From Hemileia vastatrix (Eukaryota > Basidiomycota > Pucciniomycetes > Pucciniales > Zaghouaniaceae), in NCBI GenBank assembly GCA_030280995.1, contig JASXTE010000017.1:19654498-19718497 (forward strand): a stretch of 64,000 bases of DNA, written 5' to 3'. The notes under the pieces are model-generated. The model did no database searches and was not told the origin of the DNA. It worked only from the letters and a program-made list of their open reading frames with translations. This document shows, one piece after another, positions 54,949 to 64,000 of the stretch. Every line of letters starts with the position of its first letter. The first letter of the stretch is position 1. A program made the position numbers and the translations under genes.

Positions 54949-56260
54949 TTGGCAGTGAATTCCCACTTCCCTCATCACTTAACCCTTCCACCAGCAACAA
55001 TGAAACACCTCTCTACTAGGAAGCTACTTCACTCAACAATGAATGCTATTACTTTTCTTTTAGTTCTTTACTATAAATCTGACTCTGATTTGGAAGATGC
55101 TTTAGCTTATATGTGTTTTCTTTCCAAAAAGCGTTACATCATCACCAGGGGGACAAATCTTTATCATGATCCCCGATATGATCTGGCCTCCATCCTCAAC
55201 ATTCCTCATTTAAACTTCACTCAGCTATTTAGAACTTCTCCCGATTCTTTCTTCAAACTTTATCAACTCATCTCCAATCATCCTATCTTCCATAACAATT
55301 CTCATAACAAACAGCTTAATCCTGCCATCCAACTTGCTGTTGCTCTATGTCGCTTTGGCTCAAATGGAAATGGTGCTGCCGTAAGACGTTTGGATAATCT
55401 CTTTAACATAGGATATGGTACCGTGATATTATACACCAAGCGCTGTATGATTGCTATCCTTTCCTTCAAGTCTCAAACTCTTGCTTGGCCAACTCCAGAA
55501 CAGCGACTTGAATCCTCTCAAGTAATGCAAGCTGAAGGTTTCCCTGGCTGTATAGGTTTTGTTTATGGCACAACCATCCCTTTGAGTCAAAAGCCTGCTC
55601 ATGATGGCAACCATTATTTTGATCGCAAAAAATGGTTTCTTCAAAATCTCCTCCAAGTTCTCATCTTTCACAATATAACTTTTTATCTTCTTTCTAGATA
55701 CTCTATTGCTGTTCAACTTGTATGCGATGTCAATAAAAAATTTATTGCATTTTCACAGTGGCTGCCCTGGATCATGTCATGACTCTTCCGTCTTCCAAAG
55801 AATGAGGATTTCTCAATCCCCTGACTCATACTTTGAAGAATCTCAGTACCTCCTTGCAGACTCAGTATATGCAAGTAGAAAGTACATTATACCTGCTTTC
55901 CGTGGTGCAAATTCAGAAAATGACCCCAAAACTAAATTTAATTATCACCTTGCACAATCAAGAGTACAAATTGAACATGCTATAGGTATTTTAAAGGGAC
56001 AATTTTCTAGTCTTCGGGAGCTCAGAATCCAATTTCAAAAAAAATTGGAGATCAAAACTGCAAATCATTGGATCTTGACTTGCGTAATACTCCACAATAT
56101 TCTAGCTGATTTAAAGTATGAGTGGAATGATCTTTATGAAGAAGAGGATCCTGAACCACCACTGGCACTCCCCTCCCTTGATTCACAAATCATTCAATCA
56201 ACCGGCATACACCCCATTATAATGCCAATTACTCTCCAACATTTCTCTTCACCCTTTTAA
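54949..56260 (+). pseudogene. PIF/Harbinger DDE transposase (frameshifted, first Asp replaced)
   Basis: Frame 54949-55782 (277 codons; an in-frame ATG at 55000 is the more likely start) is followed by 55706-56260 in another frame. N-terminal helical region (DSFFKLYQLISNHPIF; ALCRFGSNGNGAAVRRL; GYGTVILYTKRCMIAI), then the DDE domain: GFVYGTTIPLSQKPAHDG, where related copies have Asp instead of the Tyr (IDGTTIPLS at 47660); second Asp in SCHDSSVFQRM; Glu in VQIEHAIGILKG. A one-base T insertion near 55752 separates the frames. 55635-55706 (GTTTCTTC...TTTCTAG) looks like a retained intron, since homologous proteins run from DRKK to YSIAVQLVCD. It cannot catalyse transposition as it stands. Confidence 0.9.
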
Positions 56261-56274
56261 TTTTTAATTTTTAT

Positions 56275-57470
56275 GTTTTCATACTTTCCAAATGTCCTCT
56301 TTGTGTACTTTAATCACTTGGTTTTGTATTTTGGTTTGTTGCATATTCATTTTTTTTTGAATTTATGGTGAATATCTTTTTTTTGGATGGCTCATTGGTT
56401 TTCTTTCACTAGCTCAACATGAAATCACATATTTTCTGAAATTGCATATTTTGTCAGTGATTTTTTTTTTCATTCATCCCTCATATCCTTTTCCTATTCT
56501 CCTCCAACATCCCTCAAACAATTTGGTTTCATTCATTTTGTCATCTCATCTCTCCAGGTAAGTCGTTTTATTCTTTTTTTTTGATTTTTTGATTACTAAT
56601 TATAATTTTTTTTGTTTTTTTCTGTTTATTTTATTTTTTTTATCTAAATTTTTTTGTAAGTGGTTATTTTGGATTTCAATGGTATAATTAACCTTTTTTT
56701 TCTCTCCCTCTTTACTTAATTTTTTAGCTCCATCACCCTACTCTTCATCCCTCCTTGGCATTGTCATTATCCCCCCTTTCCCTTATTTCACTTTTTTTTG
56801 GCTCCATTTCATTGAAACACATACATTGCACATTCTTTATGCATTTCACTTACTCCATATTCAATTTCCCCACAATTCCAACATCAATCTTTCTCACTCT
56901 ATTTTTCCTACTTTTCAATCAAGGTAAGTTTCATCTCCTTTTTTTCATGCCTATATGATATCTCATTCCTTTTATGAAAACTTCATACTTAAATATATGT
57001 ATGACTCTTATCTGGATAACAGTGAGCTTATAAAACTCCTTTTGATCTCATCTTCATTACCACTTTTCAAGTTTTTGTAAAATTTTGAAAATCAGACTCG
57101 GAATTAGGGTTAGGTTTATTCTAATCTAATGTTCTTTTTACTGAAGATTCTCCTGAAGGCTACCTTTCATTTCCTGCAAACAGATTTGAATTTGATTCAG
57201 TGGTTGCTGAGATATTGACCATTAAAGTTGAGCCTTTTTTTCCCAATTTAAATTTTTATTTCATTTTTTTATGTAACAAATTAGGGTTAGGTTTATTTAA
57301 ATCGCATGTCCTTTAACTGAAGATTCTACTAAAGCATATCTTTTATTTTCTACAAACAGGTTTGAATTAGGTTCAGTGGTTGCTGAGATTTTGACCTTTG
57401 AAGTTGAGCCTTTTTTCCAAATTTCACTTGTCTTATTTCACATTTTTATATTGCATATTTAGAGGATAAG
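56275..57470 (+). repeat. Noncoding leader shared with other Harbinger-type copies
   Basis: Nearly identical in reverse to 44817-43925 over 56275-57069 and similar to 61280-61690. It contains splice-like signals (CTCCAGGTAAGTC near 56558; TCAAGGTAAGTTTC near 56921) and an internal duplication (TTAGGGTTAGGTTTATT...TTGACCWTTRAAGTTGAGCC at 57104-57235 and 57284-57410). It could be a multi-exon 5' untranslated region of the oxygenase gene downstream. Confidence 0.75.
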
Positions 57471-57499
57471 GATTCTGAAACTCTTATATGATTATTATT

Positions 57500-58147
57500 T
57501 AGGCATTTCAATTATATAGGCATATATTCGTTGGTCAAGAATATCACTAAAGCTCAAAAAGATGAAGATTTTCGCTTATGGGACACTCTACCTTCCTTTG
57601 ACTCTTTTCTTGCTTTTCAGCTCAACAAGCTCTGTAATAAAGCATTTGAAAAAATCATGAACTTGCAACCAAAGTTGGAATAACGAATTGGTGTGACTCC
57701 AAATTGGAAGATATCAGCCACGAATATCTTTTATTTTCTAATGTTATTATCACTCATTCTGGATTCCACAATAGGATTCATATTGATAGGAATGATGCCA
57801 ATTTTCTTACTTTTGGAATATTCTCATATATCAATCCGATAACTGGCCACCCAATACCATCTCCAGCTAAAATCAAAGGACATGGTTTATATTTTCCAGA
57901 CCACCGGTGCATCATTGATTTTGGTTTAGGAAATGGTATCATCGAAACTATTTTGAATTCTTCTAAGGATAATCATCAAATGACCAAAGCTCCTCCTGGT
58001 TTGGAATCCTGTCAAGATTTCACTCATTTCAGTTGCTCATTTCAAATCAGTAATAAGTTGATACAAAGAATCAATAAGGTAAAGAAAGAAGGTAAAGTTA
58101 TTCGATTTAAAAAAACTTTATCTAGATCCAAAAAGTATGGGGATTAG
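57500..58147 (+). pseudogene. TET/JBP-like 2OG-Fe(II) oxygenase (possible transposon cargo)
   Basis: Frame 57704-58147 reads SHEYLLFSNVIITHSGFHNR, then HID (Fe-binding H-x-D at about residues 25-27), LTFGIFSYINPITGHPIPSP, GHGLYFPDHRCIIDFGLGNG, HQM near residue 92 (candidate second Fe-binding His) and FTHFSCSFQIS at the C-terminal strand. This layout is that of fungal Tet-like 2OG-Fe(II) oxygenases, which in other organisms oxidise 5-methylcytosine or thymine in DNA. Upstream, 57500-57703 carries further coding (DFRLWDTLPSFDSFLAFQLN) and joins after a one-base slip in the A-run near 57650; GITNWCDSKLED then leads into the ORF. Basic C-terminus. With one frameshift it is likely broken, or an unseen exon boundary lies there. 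Activity is not implied by the sequence. Confidence 0.7.
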
Positions 58148-58239
58148 AGTTGTCATCGAAAATTTTATATTTTTTCATAAATTTTTAATAAATATTTTTT
58201 ATATATCAATTTTCTCAAGTAATGTGATGAGGCATTGAC

Positions 58240-58444
58240 CTTGTGTTGTATAACAGGTAATCATGATAACATTTATTTGTTTCATGGGGTTCCTCTTGCC
58301 TATACCTGTGGAAAGTCCCAAACTTTTGTTTCTCGACTTGGTCTGCATTTTGGCTTGAGGGATTGTCATTACTTTAAACTAGGGAAATTGATATATATTA
58401 GATATTTATTTAATAATTTATGTAATTATATTAAATTTAGATGA
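58240..58444 (+). CDS. Small ORF downstream of the oxygenase, unrecognised
   Basis: Reads CCITGNHDNIYLFHGVPLAY...SRLGLHFGLRDCHYFKLG. It follows an AG and could be a final exon of a neighbouring gene, but I recognise no family. Confidence 0.25.
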
Positions 58445-58875
58445 CTTCCACCACTTACTTCAATAAAATGCAGGGGGGGGTATTGCCAAATTTTCAAATC
58501 TGACATGTGAAATTGATGACTTAGAAAAATTTTGGTGATACCCACCCCTTGCTTCAATAAAATGCAGGGGAGAGTATTGCCAATTTTTTTAAACAGATAT
58601 AGAATTTTTTTGACTTGTTTATATTTTTGTGATACCCGTCCCTTACTTCAATAAAATCCATGGGGGGTTGTGCCAAAATTTCTTATAAGACTTGTGAAAT
58701 TCTTGACATGTAAGAATTTTTGGGATACCGGTAAAATGCAGGGGGTAGTAAAGCCAAATTTTCATATAAAACTTTCAAGATTCATGACATGAAAGAATTT
58801 TTGTGATACCCACCCCTTACTTCAAAAAAATCCAGGGGTGGGGGATTGTCAAATTTTCAAAGGAGACTTGAAAAT
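58441..58875. repeat. Minisatellite of ~90-bp units with a CCCCT...AGGGG hairpin
   Basis: Units contain CACCCCTTACTTCAATAAAA and TGCAGGGG...GCCAAATTTTC and occur near 58445, 58540, 58627, 58725 (partial) and 58808. Five imperfect copies. CCCCT and AGGGG in each unit are complementary around ~18 nt. Confidence 0.85.
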
Positions 58876-58995
58876 TTTATTTAAAAAAAGAATATTTAAC
58901 ATTAAAATACGATATTTCAAGAAATACAGAAAATAATTGTAAAATTTATGTACAAATAAATATGAACACATGAAGTGAGAAAGAAATAAAAGAAA

Positions 58996-60399
58996 CTAGT
59001 CAACAAAAAATTTCATTAAACATTCTATTTCTTCAACAGATTTGTTTGCTTTAATGCATTTGATCAAGAAATCTTTATTTTTAGAACTTTCTTGGAGATC
59101 ATGCTTATACTTCATCTGTTCCATTAAGTTTTGATGCTCGAGTGTTTTTTCCTTATTTTTGGATTTTTCAATACTAAGAGTTAACTCAAACTTCTTCTCC
59201 TCCAAATCTTGGGCCCTACCATCCTTCTGTAAAGAGAGCTCAAACTTCTTCTCCTCCAAATCTTGGATCCAATCATCCTTCCGTAAGGAGAGCTCATACT
59301 TCCTCTCTTCCAAATCTTGTACTCTGTCATCCCTCCTTAAAGAGAGCTCGTATTTCTTCTTTTCAAAGCTCAGAGTCTCTTTAGCAATTTCCACTTGTTC
59401 TAGAGTGAGAATAAAAATTAACATAAAGTAAAAGAAAAGCAGAGTAAAGTAATAAGAGGTATGATATCACTTACCAGCATCACGTTTCTCTAAAAACTGT
59501 TCCATCGAAGAAAAAGGTGTTTGTGATGAAGTATCACTTTTTCGTCTTCTTTGGGAGAGGAAATTTAGACTAGTTGAAGCCCTTCTCTTTTTGTTCAACG
59601 TAGCATTTTCCTCCTCATCATTTTCACTAGCTTCAGACTCAGTTGATTGAGGATCCTGGGTTTGTTCATCAGCCTTTTAAGAAATAAGAAAAAGATAAGT
59701 AAATAAAAAATAGAATTTATAAGATAAAATAAAAAAGAAACATACCTGAGTTAGATTTGGTTGGGTTAAATCACCTATAGGATCTACAGAAAAGCTATTT
59801 AGATATGTCTCATTCAAATGAGGGGAGGCTTGAGTGGAGGAAGAGGATGGGAAAAGATTTGCTTCGACATCATGTTTGGAGATAGGATCTTCTCCATCCA
59901 ACATGTTTACAGGATTAACATCAGCTCGCTCTCCAAAAATTGCATCCATCTCTTTAAAGTAAGGACATAAAGAATCAAGTTTATCGTCTATGGATTTTAT
60001 GCCCTTAGTTATATCATTGTCAGTAATCCCAAAACCAGTGGAAGATGAAAGAGCCTTTTCTTTCTTGTATTTTGCTCAGTAATGCTTGAAGCGTTCAGAC
60101 ATCTGTTTAGGCAAAAGATCAATCCTTCCCTTGGTCTTATTGCATAATTCATTTGCCATTAGAAGATAGCCATTAACTTTTGATGTGGGGGGCCGTCCTA
60201 ATTAAGTGGCATACTCAGTACCAAAACAAGAATCATAGTTAGATTTGGTTTTCAGCCAGTTGATAAGAATGAGATGTTCATCTTTTTTTAATTGAAAAAT
60301 CTTTGATTTCTCAGCTGAGCGGGGGAAAGAGGAAGTAGTGGGAATTGAAGAACAACTGGGTGATGGCTGCCTTTGAGAAGATCTAGGATGACGAGGCAT
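58996..60399 (-). pseudogene. Harbinger-associated Myb/SANT-like coiled-coil protein, three exons
   Basis: Exons 60399-59746, 59673-59475 and 59399-58996. Introns 59745-59674 (GTATG...TTAAAAG, 72 nt) and 59474-59400 (GTAAGTG...CACTCTAG, 75 nt) join in phases 0 and 1, giving 418 codons. Two stops remain in exon 1: TAA after FGTEYAT (60204-60202), and TGA near 60078 (HY*AKYKKEK) where Trp is likely, so TGG to TGA. The N-terminus (FQLKKDEHLILINWLKTKSNYDSCFG...MSERFKHY) is of the trihelix/Myb-like type that in Harbinger elements binds transposon ends with the transposase. The C-terminus has four ~15-residue coiled-coil repeats (KKYELSLRRDDRVQDLEE), then a predicted helix. Opposite strand to the transposase, as is common in this superfamily. 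Confidence 0.8.
59180..59370 (-). repeat. Coding tandem repeat (~48-bp units) in the coiled coil
   Basis: Four units each encode [KR]K[YF]EL[ST]L..D...QDLEE. They begin near 59361, 59313, 59265 and 59217. A matching open frame on the plus strand (59159-59431) is a shadow of it. Confidence 0.85.
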
Positions 60400-60719
60400 G
60401 TTATTATAAATGAAGATGAAAAGGAGCAGAAACAAGCAGATGAGATAGCAAGATGAAAAGGAGAAGAATCAAATAGATGAAATGGGGAGAAATTCTGAGT
60501 GGATAGAATGAACAGGATGGTATGAGAATGGAAGTGCGCAGCAAGGTAGAAGGCTGGGATATCCAGAAAGTTGTCCAAGATGTGGTGATGGAAAATTGAG
60601 TAAAAAAATGTCGGATAAGAGGTGAACATTGACACATAAAGTGTCTAATAAGCCAATTATTAGCAAAAATAATTGCGGAAGATAATTGGGGTATGGAGAT
60701 TATTTTCCGCAATTAATTT

Positions 60720-60750
60720 AATTGCGGGTCGGTCAACATTGATACCCCCT
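60720..60750. repeat. Right terminal inverted repeat
   Basis: AACATTGATACCCCCT ends at 60750, complement of the left TIR; AAT follows. Confidence 0.9.
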
Positions 60751-60803
60751 AATATTATTTTATGTTGCAAAAAAATCATTATTTTATGATAATATTAATA
60801 GGG

Positions 60804-62615
60804 GGTTTCAGTTCTGGAAAATCCACATATAACTTAAGTGCGGATTTAAAAACAAAGCAGAACTCAAATTTAGCAGAAAAAGTCATCTATTTCAAATATG
60901 GGTGTAATTTTTGACCTCAAATCAGCACTTTTTGAATGATTTATTTTCACATACACATGTTGGCCACAAACTCCTTCCTTGTTCACCTTATACCTGTGAT
61001 AACTCATACACTGATTACCCTCTTTAAACAACTATCCTTGGAACACTCCCCTCACTAAAAATTACAACATTTATTTTCACCTTTTTTAACGTTTTGAATT
61101 TTTCTAATTCAACATTTCTGACTAAAATTTTTATTTTTATCATTACAGTAGGCTCCTTCTTTTTCATTTCTTTATTTTTCACCTTTTTCCACCTGAATTT
61201 TTCATCTTTTCCTTCATCATATGGTGGCTTAGATATTGAACTTGATATTTGAACCTTATATTTTGGACTATTCATAGCACATTCTTTACACATTTAACTT
61301 TATTCATATTGACTTTCACCTGAATTCCAACTTCACTCTTTCTCACTCTATTTCTTCCTACTTTTCCATCAAGGTAAGTGTCATCTCCTTTTTTTCTTGT
61401 CTATATTCTATCTATTTCTTTCTATCATGCATGCATAATTCAATCTATATAGGACACTTTTTTGGATAATGGTGAACTTATTGAACCCCTTTTGTTGTCA
61501 TTCTCACTATCACTTCTTAAATTTAAATTTCATTTTGAAAAAAAGAGTCTGAATTATGTTCAGAATTATTAAAAGCTGATTTCCTTTTAGCTGAAGATTC
61601 TCATGAAGCATATCTATCATTTCACACAAGGGGTTTTAAGTTTAGATCTGTGGTTGCTAAGATATAGACCTTTAAAGTTGAGTCTTTTTTAAAATAGTTT
61701 AATTTTTTACTTTTATATTACATAATTAGAGAATAGGGTTTATAATCTGATTTAATATCTAGGTCTTTAGATTTCATTCAAGTACCTAAAAATTAGATTT
61801 GGAATAGTATTTTATGTTTCTTTACTGATTTTCTTCACGACACTTAAATAAATCTTTTATCAGCTTTTTTCCAATAGGTCTCAATTTTTATCATAAAATC
61901 ATATTTCAATCAATATAGAACACTTCTCTGGATTATTGTGTGCCTATTGAACTTCTGTTGTTTTCAATTTCACAGTCACTTCTCAGGTTTTTTAGAAATT
62001 TTAAAAAAAGAGTTGGAATGAGGGTAAGGTTTATTCAAATTTTATGTACATTTGACAGATAACTCTCTTGAAGCCTATCTTTCATTTAAACCAAAGGGTT
62101 TTAGATTTTCTCAGTGGGTGCTGAGATATTGACTTTTAAACTTGAGTTATTTTTTTCACTATTTACTTTTTTTTCCTTTGATATTACAAACTTAATAAAT
62201 AAAGCTTACAAAATTCTTATATCATGATAATTTGCATATTTGTAACAGAAATTTTGCATCTAAAATGAAAATATAAAGTAAAATAATTTCATTTTTACTC
62301 TTCAGAAATTTTTGGATTTATTTGGGTACACTTTTCGTGTCTTTTAAGCATGTATTTTTTTGGGTTTATCATCATAGGATTATGTTAAAATAAGTGAGTA
62401 TTCTATTTTTATGATTTTCAGATGCACAGAATGTGTTTAAATAAAGGTTGATATTTTTCTCTTTTAATTTCATAATCTAGAATATACAAGTCACTTATTT
62501 TTTTCACCTACTTGAGGTTTTGGAACATTGAGCCATGCTGCTGTGGTATCATGTCCACATTAATTTGTGACATTTTTCCAGGAATTTATTTGTGATTCAC
62601 ATTTATTTTTTGACG
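60804..62615 (+). mobile_element. Harbinger-type element, left end and leader, truncated
   Basis: TIR AGGGGGTTTCAGTTCTGG near 60808, CCACATATAACTTAAGTGCGG, then noncoding DNA like 43925-44902 and 56275-57470, and at 62520-62610 like 46255-46330. No gene. The 61024-61293 minus frame is unrecognised and not shared. The sequence stops at an LTR near 62616. Together with 44903-54616 it suggests one full-length ancestor with this left end and the right end at 54616. Confidence 0.7.
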
Positions 62616-63563
62616 TTGTAGACAACCCTATAGTACTAGCTATAGGCCTTGACCAAGGGAGTTGGAGAAAAACCAGAGAGAAAACCCCTGTCCCTTTAGA
62701 AAAATATATGTGAGATTTACCTGCTACAGTAAATTGGTTCATGTTGTTTCAAGCCCTGTTTCCAATACACTTGACTGTCTGATCAGCCAAGAAAGTAGTC
62801 TCCAGAAAGACTACCAAACCAAAGAACTGAAATATAGATGACTTTCCACACCAGAGAAAGCAATGATACTTGATGTAGGTTGAAAATCCACACCAGAGAC
62901 AGCAATAATACTTGATATAGCTTGCAAGACTACACCAGAGAAAACAGTTTCCAAAGTTGAGTTAAATGAAGAACTAACCTTGCAACAAAAGCAGCCAATT
63001 GTGGCCAGGAAACAGTGAAAACTGAGTGAGGAACAAGGATATTACCTCCAGATAGTTGTATGAGTATTAAGGTTGCCCCAAATTGTCTTATTCACTATAT
63101 ACACACAGACCACTATCTAAGAGCCCATTCACACCAAAGAATTTGGAATTTCTGAGTGCCAAATTGCATAAAAACCCTCTAGAAACTCTTCCCAGCCTTC
63201 TAGAAGTGAGGCAGGCGGTCTTCCTGATGCCAGGAGGCCCGCCTGAGGCGTCAGGACCACCCATAAGCCAGAAAACCACCAAAAACCTTCAAAAACACCC
63301 AAAATACTTAGAAAAATAAACTACCACTACTAAAACCTTTAAAACACATAATTAAGCTACAACAACATTGAGAAAAGAAATGTAGAGAAAAATTAGCCCA
63401 TTTTAATGGTAGTAAGCACTTAACCCTAAGACTTAAGGCTAGCCCATAAAATGTGAAAAACAAAATTAAACAGCTATCTTTTAAAATTAAAAATGAGAAA
63501 TAATCCCTCAAATACTTAAAATATGAAAAATGTTATCAGAACATAAAATATAGAGAAAAACTG
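62616..63563 (-). mobile_element. Solo LTR of T lineage, reverse orientation
   Basis: Reverse complement of 17817-18740 in order: CCTATAGTACTAGCTATAGG end, CCCCTGTCCCTTT, a segment with three imperfect GAAAGCAATRATACTTGATRTAG-type repeats (62840-62940), GGTTGCCCCAAATTGTCTTATTC, TTAACCCTAAGACTTAAGGCTA, and ATAAAATATAGAGAAAAACTG at its sense start. No internal region flanks it. Its sense start abuts another T LTR at 63565. Confidence 0.82.
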
Positions 63564-63564
63564 G

Positions 63565-64000
63565 TGTGGTATGCGCCTCGCAGGAAGCGTGGTTTTGGAC
63601 CAATCAGCGCGCATATTCCAGGAAGAACAAAAGGGGAGCTAGCGCCATAGATAGTATTAAAATATAATATGTTTTTGTGTGTTTCAAAGAAAGGGAAATA
63701 GAAGCGCAAAAAAGGATTTAGGGTCTGTGCGCTCAAATTTTGTAGTGGGATGTCCCACACAATGTGGATTTTTGTGTTATCAATTTAGGACCGCAAGCGC
63801 TAAACAGTATGGATTTGTATTTTCCAATAATTGTGTGTTACGCATTAAGGAAGGAGTTATGGCTTAAGAAGGACTCAAGTGCATAATATAATGCACCACG
63901 GCAAGTGCTATAATTAATAAGACAAGTAATGTAAGTTTCAAAGTCTAACTAGTCAGCTAAATTACCAGGACTATCGAGTAGTAATGAGGCAAGGAGCATG
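63565..64000 (+). mobile_element. Start of another T-lineage LTR, cut by window end
   Basis: TGTGGTATGCGCC start; aligns with 15229-15670 (GTATTAAAATATAATATG; GTGTGTTACGCATTAAGGAAGG; AGTGCATARTATAMTGCACCAYGG). The remainder lies beyond the window. Confidence 0.82.

Larger units (their letters stand above)
54620..60750 (+). mobile_element. Harbinger-like DNA transposon carrying three genes
   Basis: 6,131 bp. TIRs AGGGGGTATCAATGTT at 54620-54635 and 60750-60735 are identical for 16 bp, with a further shared CCGCAATTA block. AAT flanks both ends (54617-54619, 60751-60753). Inside: transposase (+, 54949-56260), a leader-like segment shared with other Harbinger copies (56275-57470), a TET/JBP-like oxygenase (+, ~57500-58147), a minisatellite, and a three-exon Myb-like/coiled-coil gene (-, 60399-58996). 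Classical Harbinger elements carry transposase plus a Myb-like protein; the oxygenase is the extra cargo. Transposase and Myb-like genes are broken. Confidence 0.85.

Noticed and set aside
59159..59431. Plus-strand ORF with repeated SSKSWxxSSFxKESS
   Set aside because: It is the complementary shadow of the coiled-coil repeat exon on the minus strand, which has splice sites joining in phase.

Overview
The window is transposon-rich DNA from a filamentous fungus, most likely a basidiomycete and plausibly a rust (Pucciniales). The reasons are strong AT-richness, short introns of 58-72 nt with GTAAG/GTATG donors and CTRAY-like branch sites, Ty3/Gypsy, Copia and PIF/Harbinger elements of fungal type, a TET/JBP-like 2OG-Fe(II) oxygenase of a kind expanded in basidiomycetes, and CGA-to-TGA nonsense lesions resembling TCG-directed mutation. 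The taxonomic call is inference. I see no host housekeeping gene, rRNA, tRNA or CRISPR.

Layout. (1) 1-7780: a satellite array of ~610-bp units, each with a 42-48 nt palindrome and a second, diverged hairpin; one unit shows a strand-switch duplication. (2) 8339-10344: 3' end of a chromodomain Ty3 element with its LTR, inserted into (3) 10345-16325: 3' half of another Ty3 element (family 'T') with degenerate pol, two broken antisense genes bearing Cys-X2-Cys-X6-Cys, and a 3' LTR. (4) 16326-24498: more of lineage T, namely a 3' fragment, an LTR, a degenerate gag, protease and pol. (5) 24499-43924: a chromodomain Ty3 element ('element 2') with broken gag-pol, an intact two-exon antisense gene at its 3' end, and a 3' LTR split by (6) 32211-43164: a near-intact minus-strand T element ('element 1') with paired LTRs, a tRNA-Lys PBS, a PPT, intact gag and a 1427-codon pol, and a 4-bp ACGT target duplication. 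(7) 43925-54616: Harbinger-type remnants including a 200-bp MITE and a transposase pseudogene, which is interrupted by a solo T-type LTR, itself interrupted by a 5-kb Copia element. (8) 54620-60750: a Harbinger element with matching TIRs and an AAT duplication, carrying transposase, TET/JBP-like oxygenase and Myb-like genes. (9) 60804-64000: another Harbinger end, a solo T-type LTR in reverse, and the start of another T LTR.

The most unusual signals are these. A ~22-nt hairpin-plus-TTAAACTGG motif is repeated about 40 times in T elements, in coding and noncoding sequence, always on the element's sense strand and with compensatory stem changes. Antisense genes with a half zinc-cluster motif sit next to the 3' LTR in two unrelated Ty3 lineages. 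A TET/JBP-like oxygenase lies inside Harbinger TIRs. Element 1 has full-length ORFs but no recognisable Gag zinc knuckle or protease. The satellite carries a palindrome-centred fold-back.
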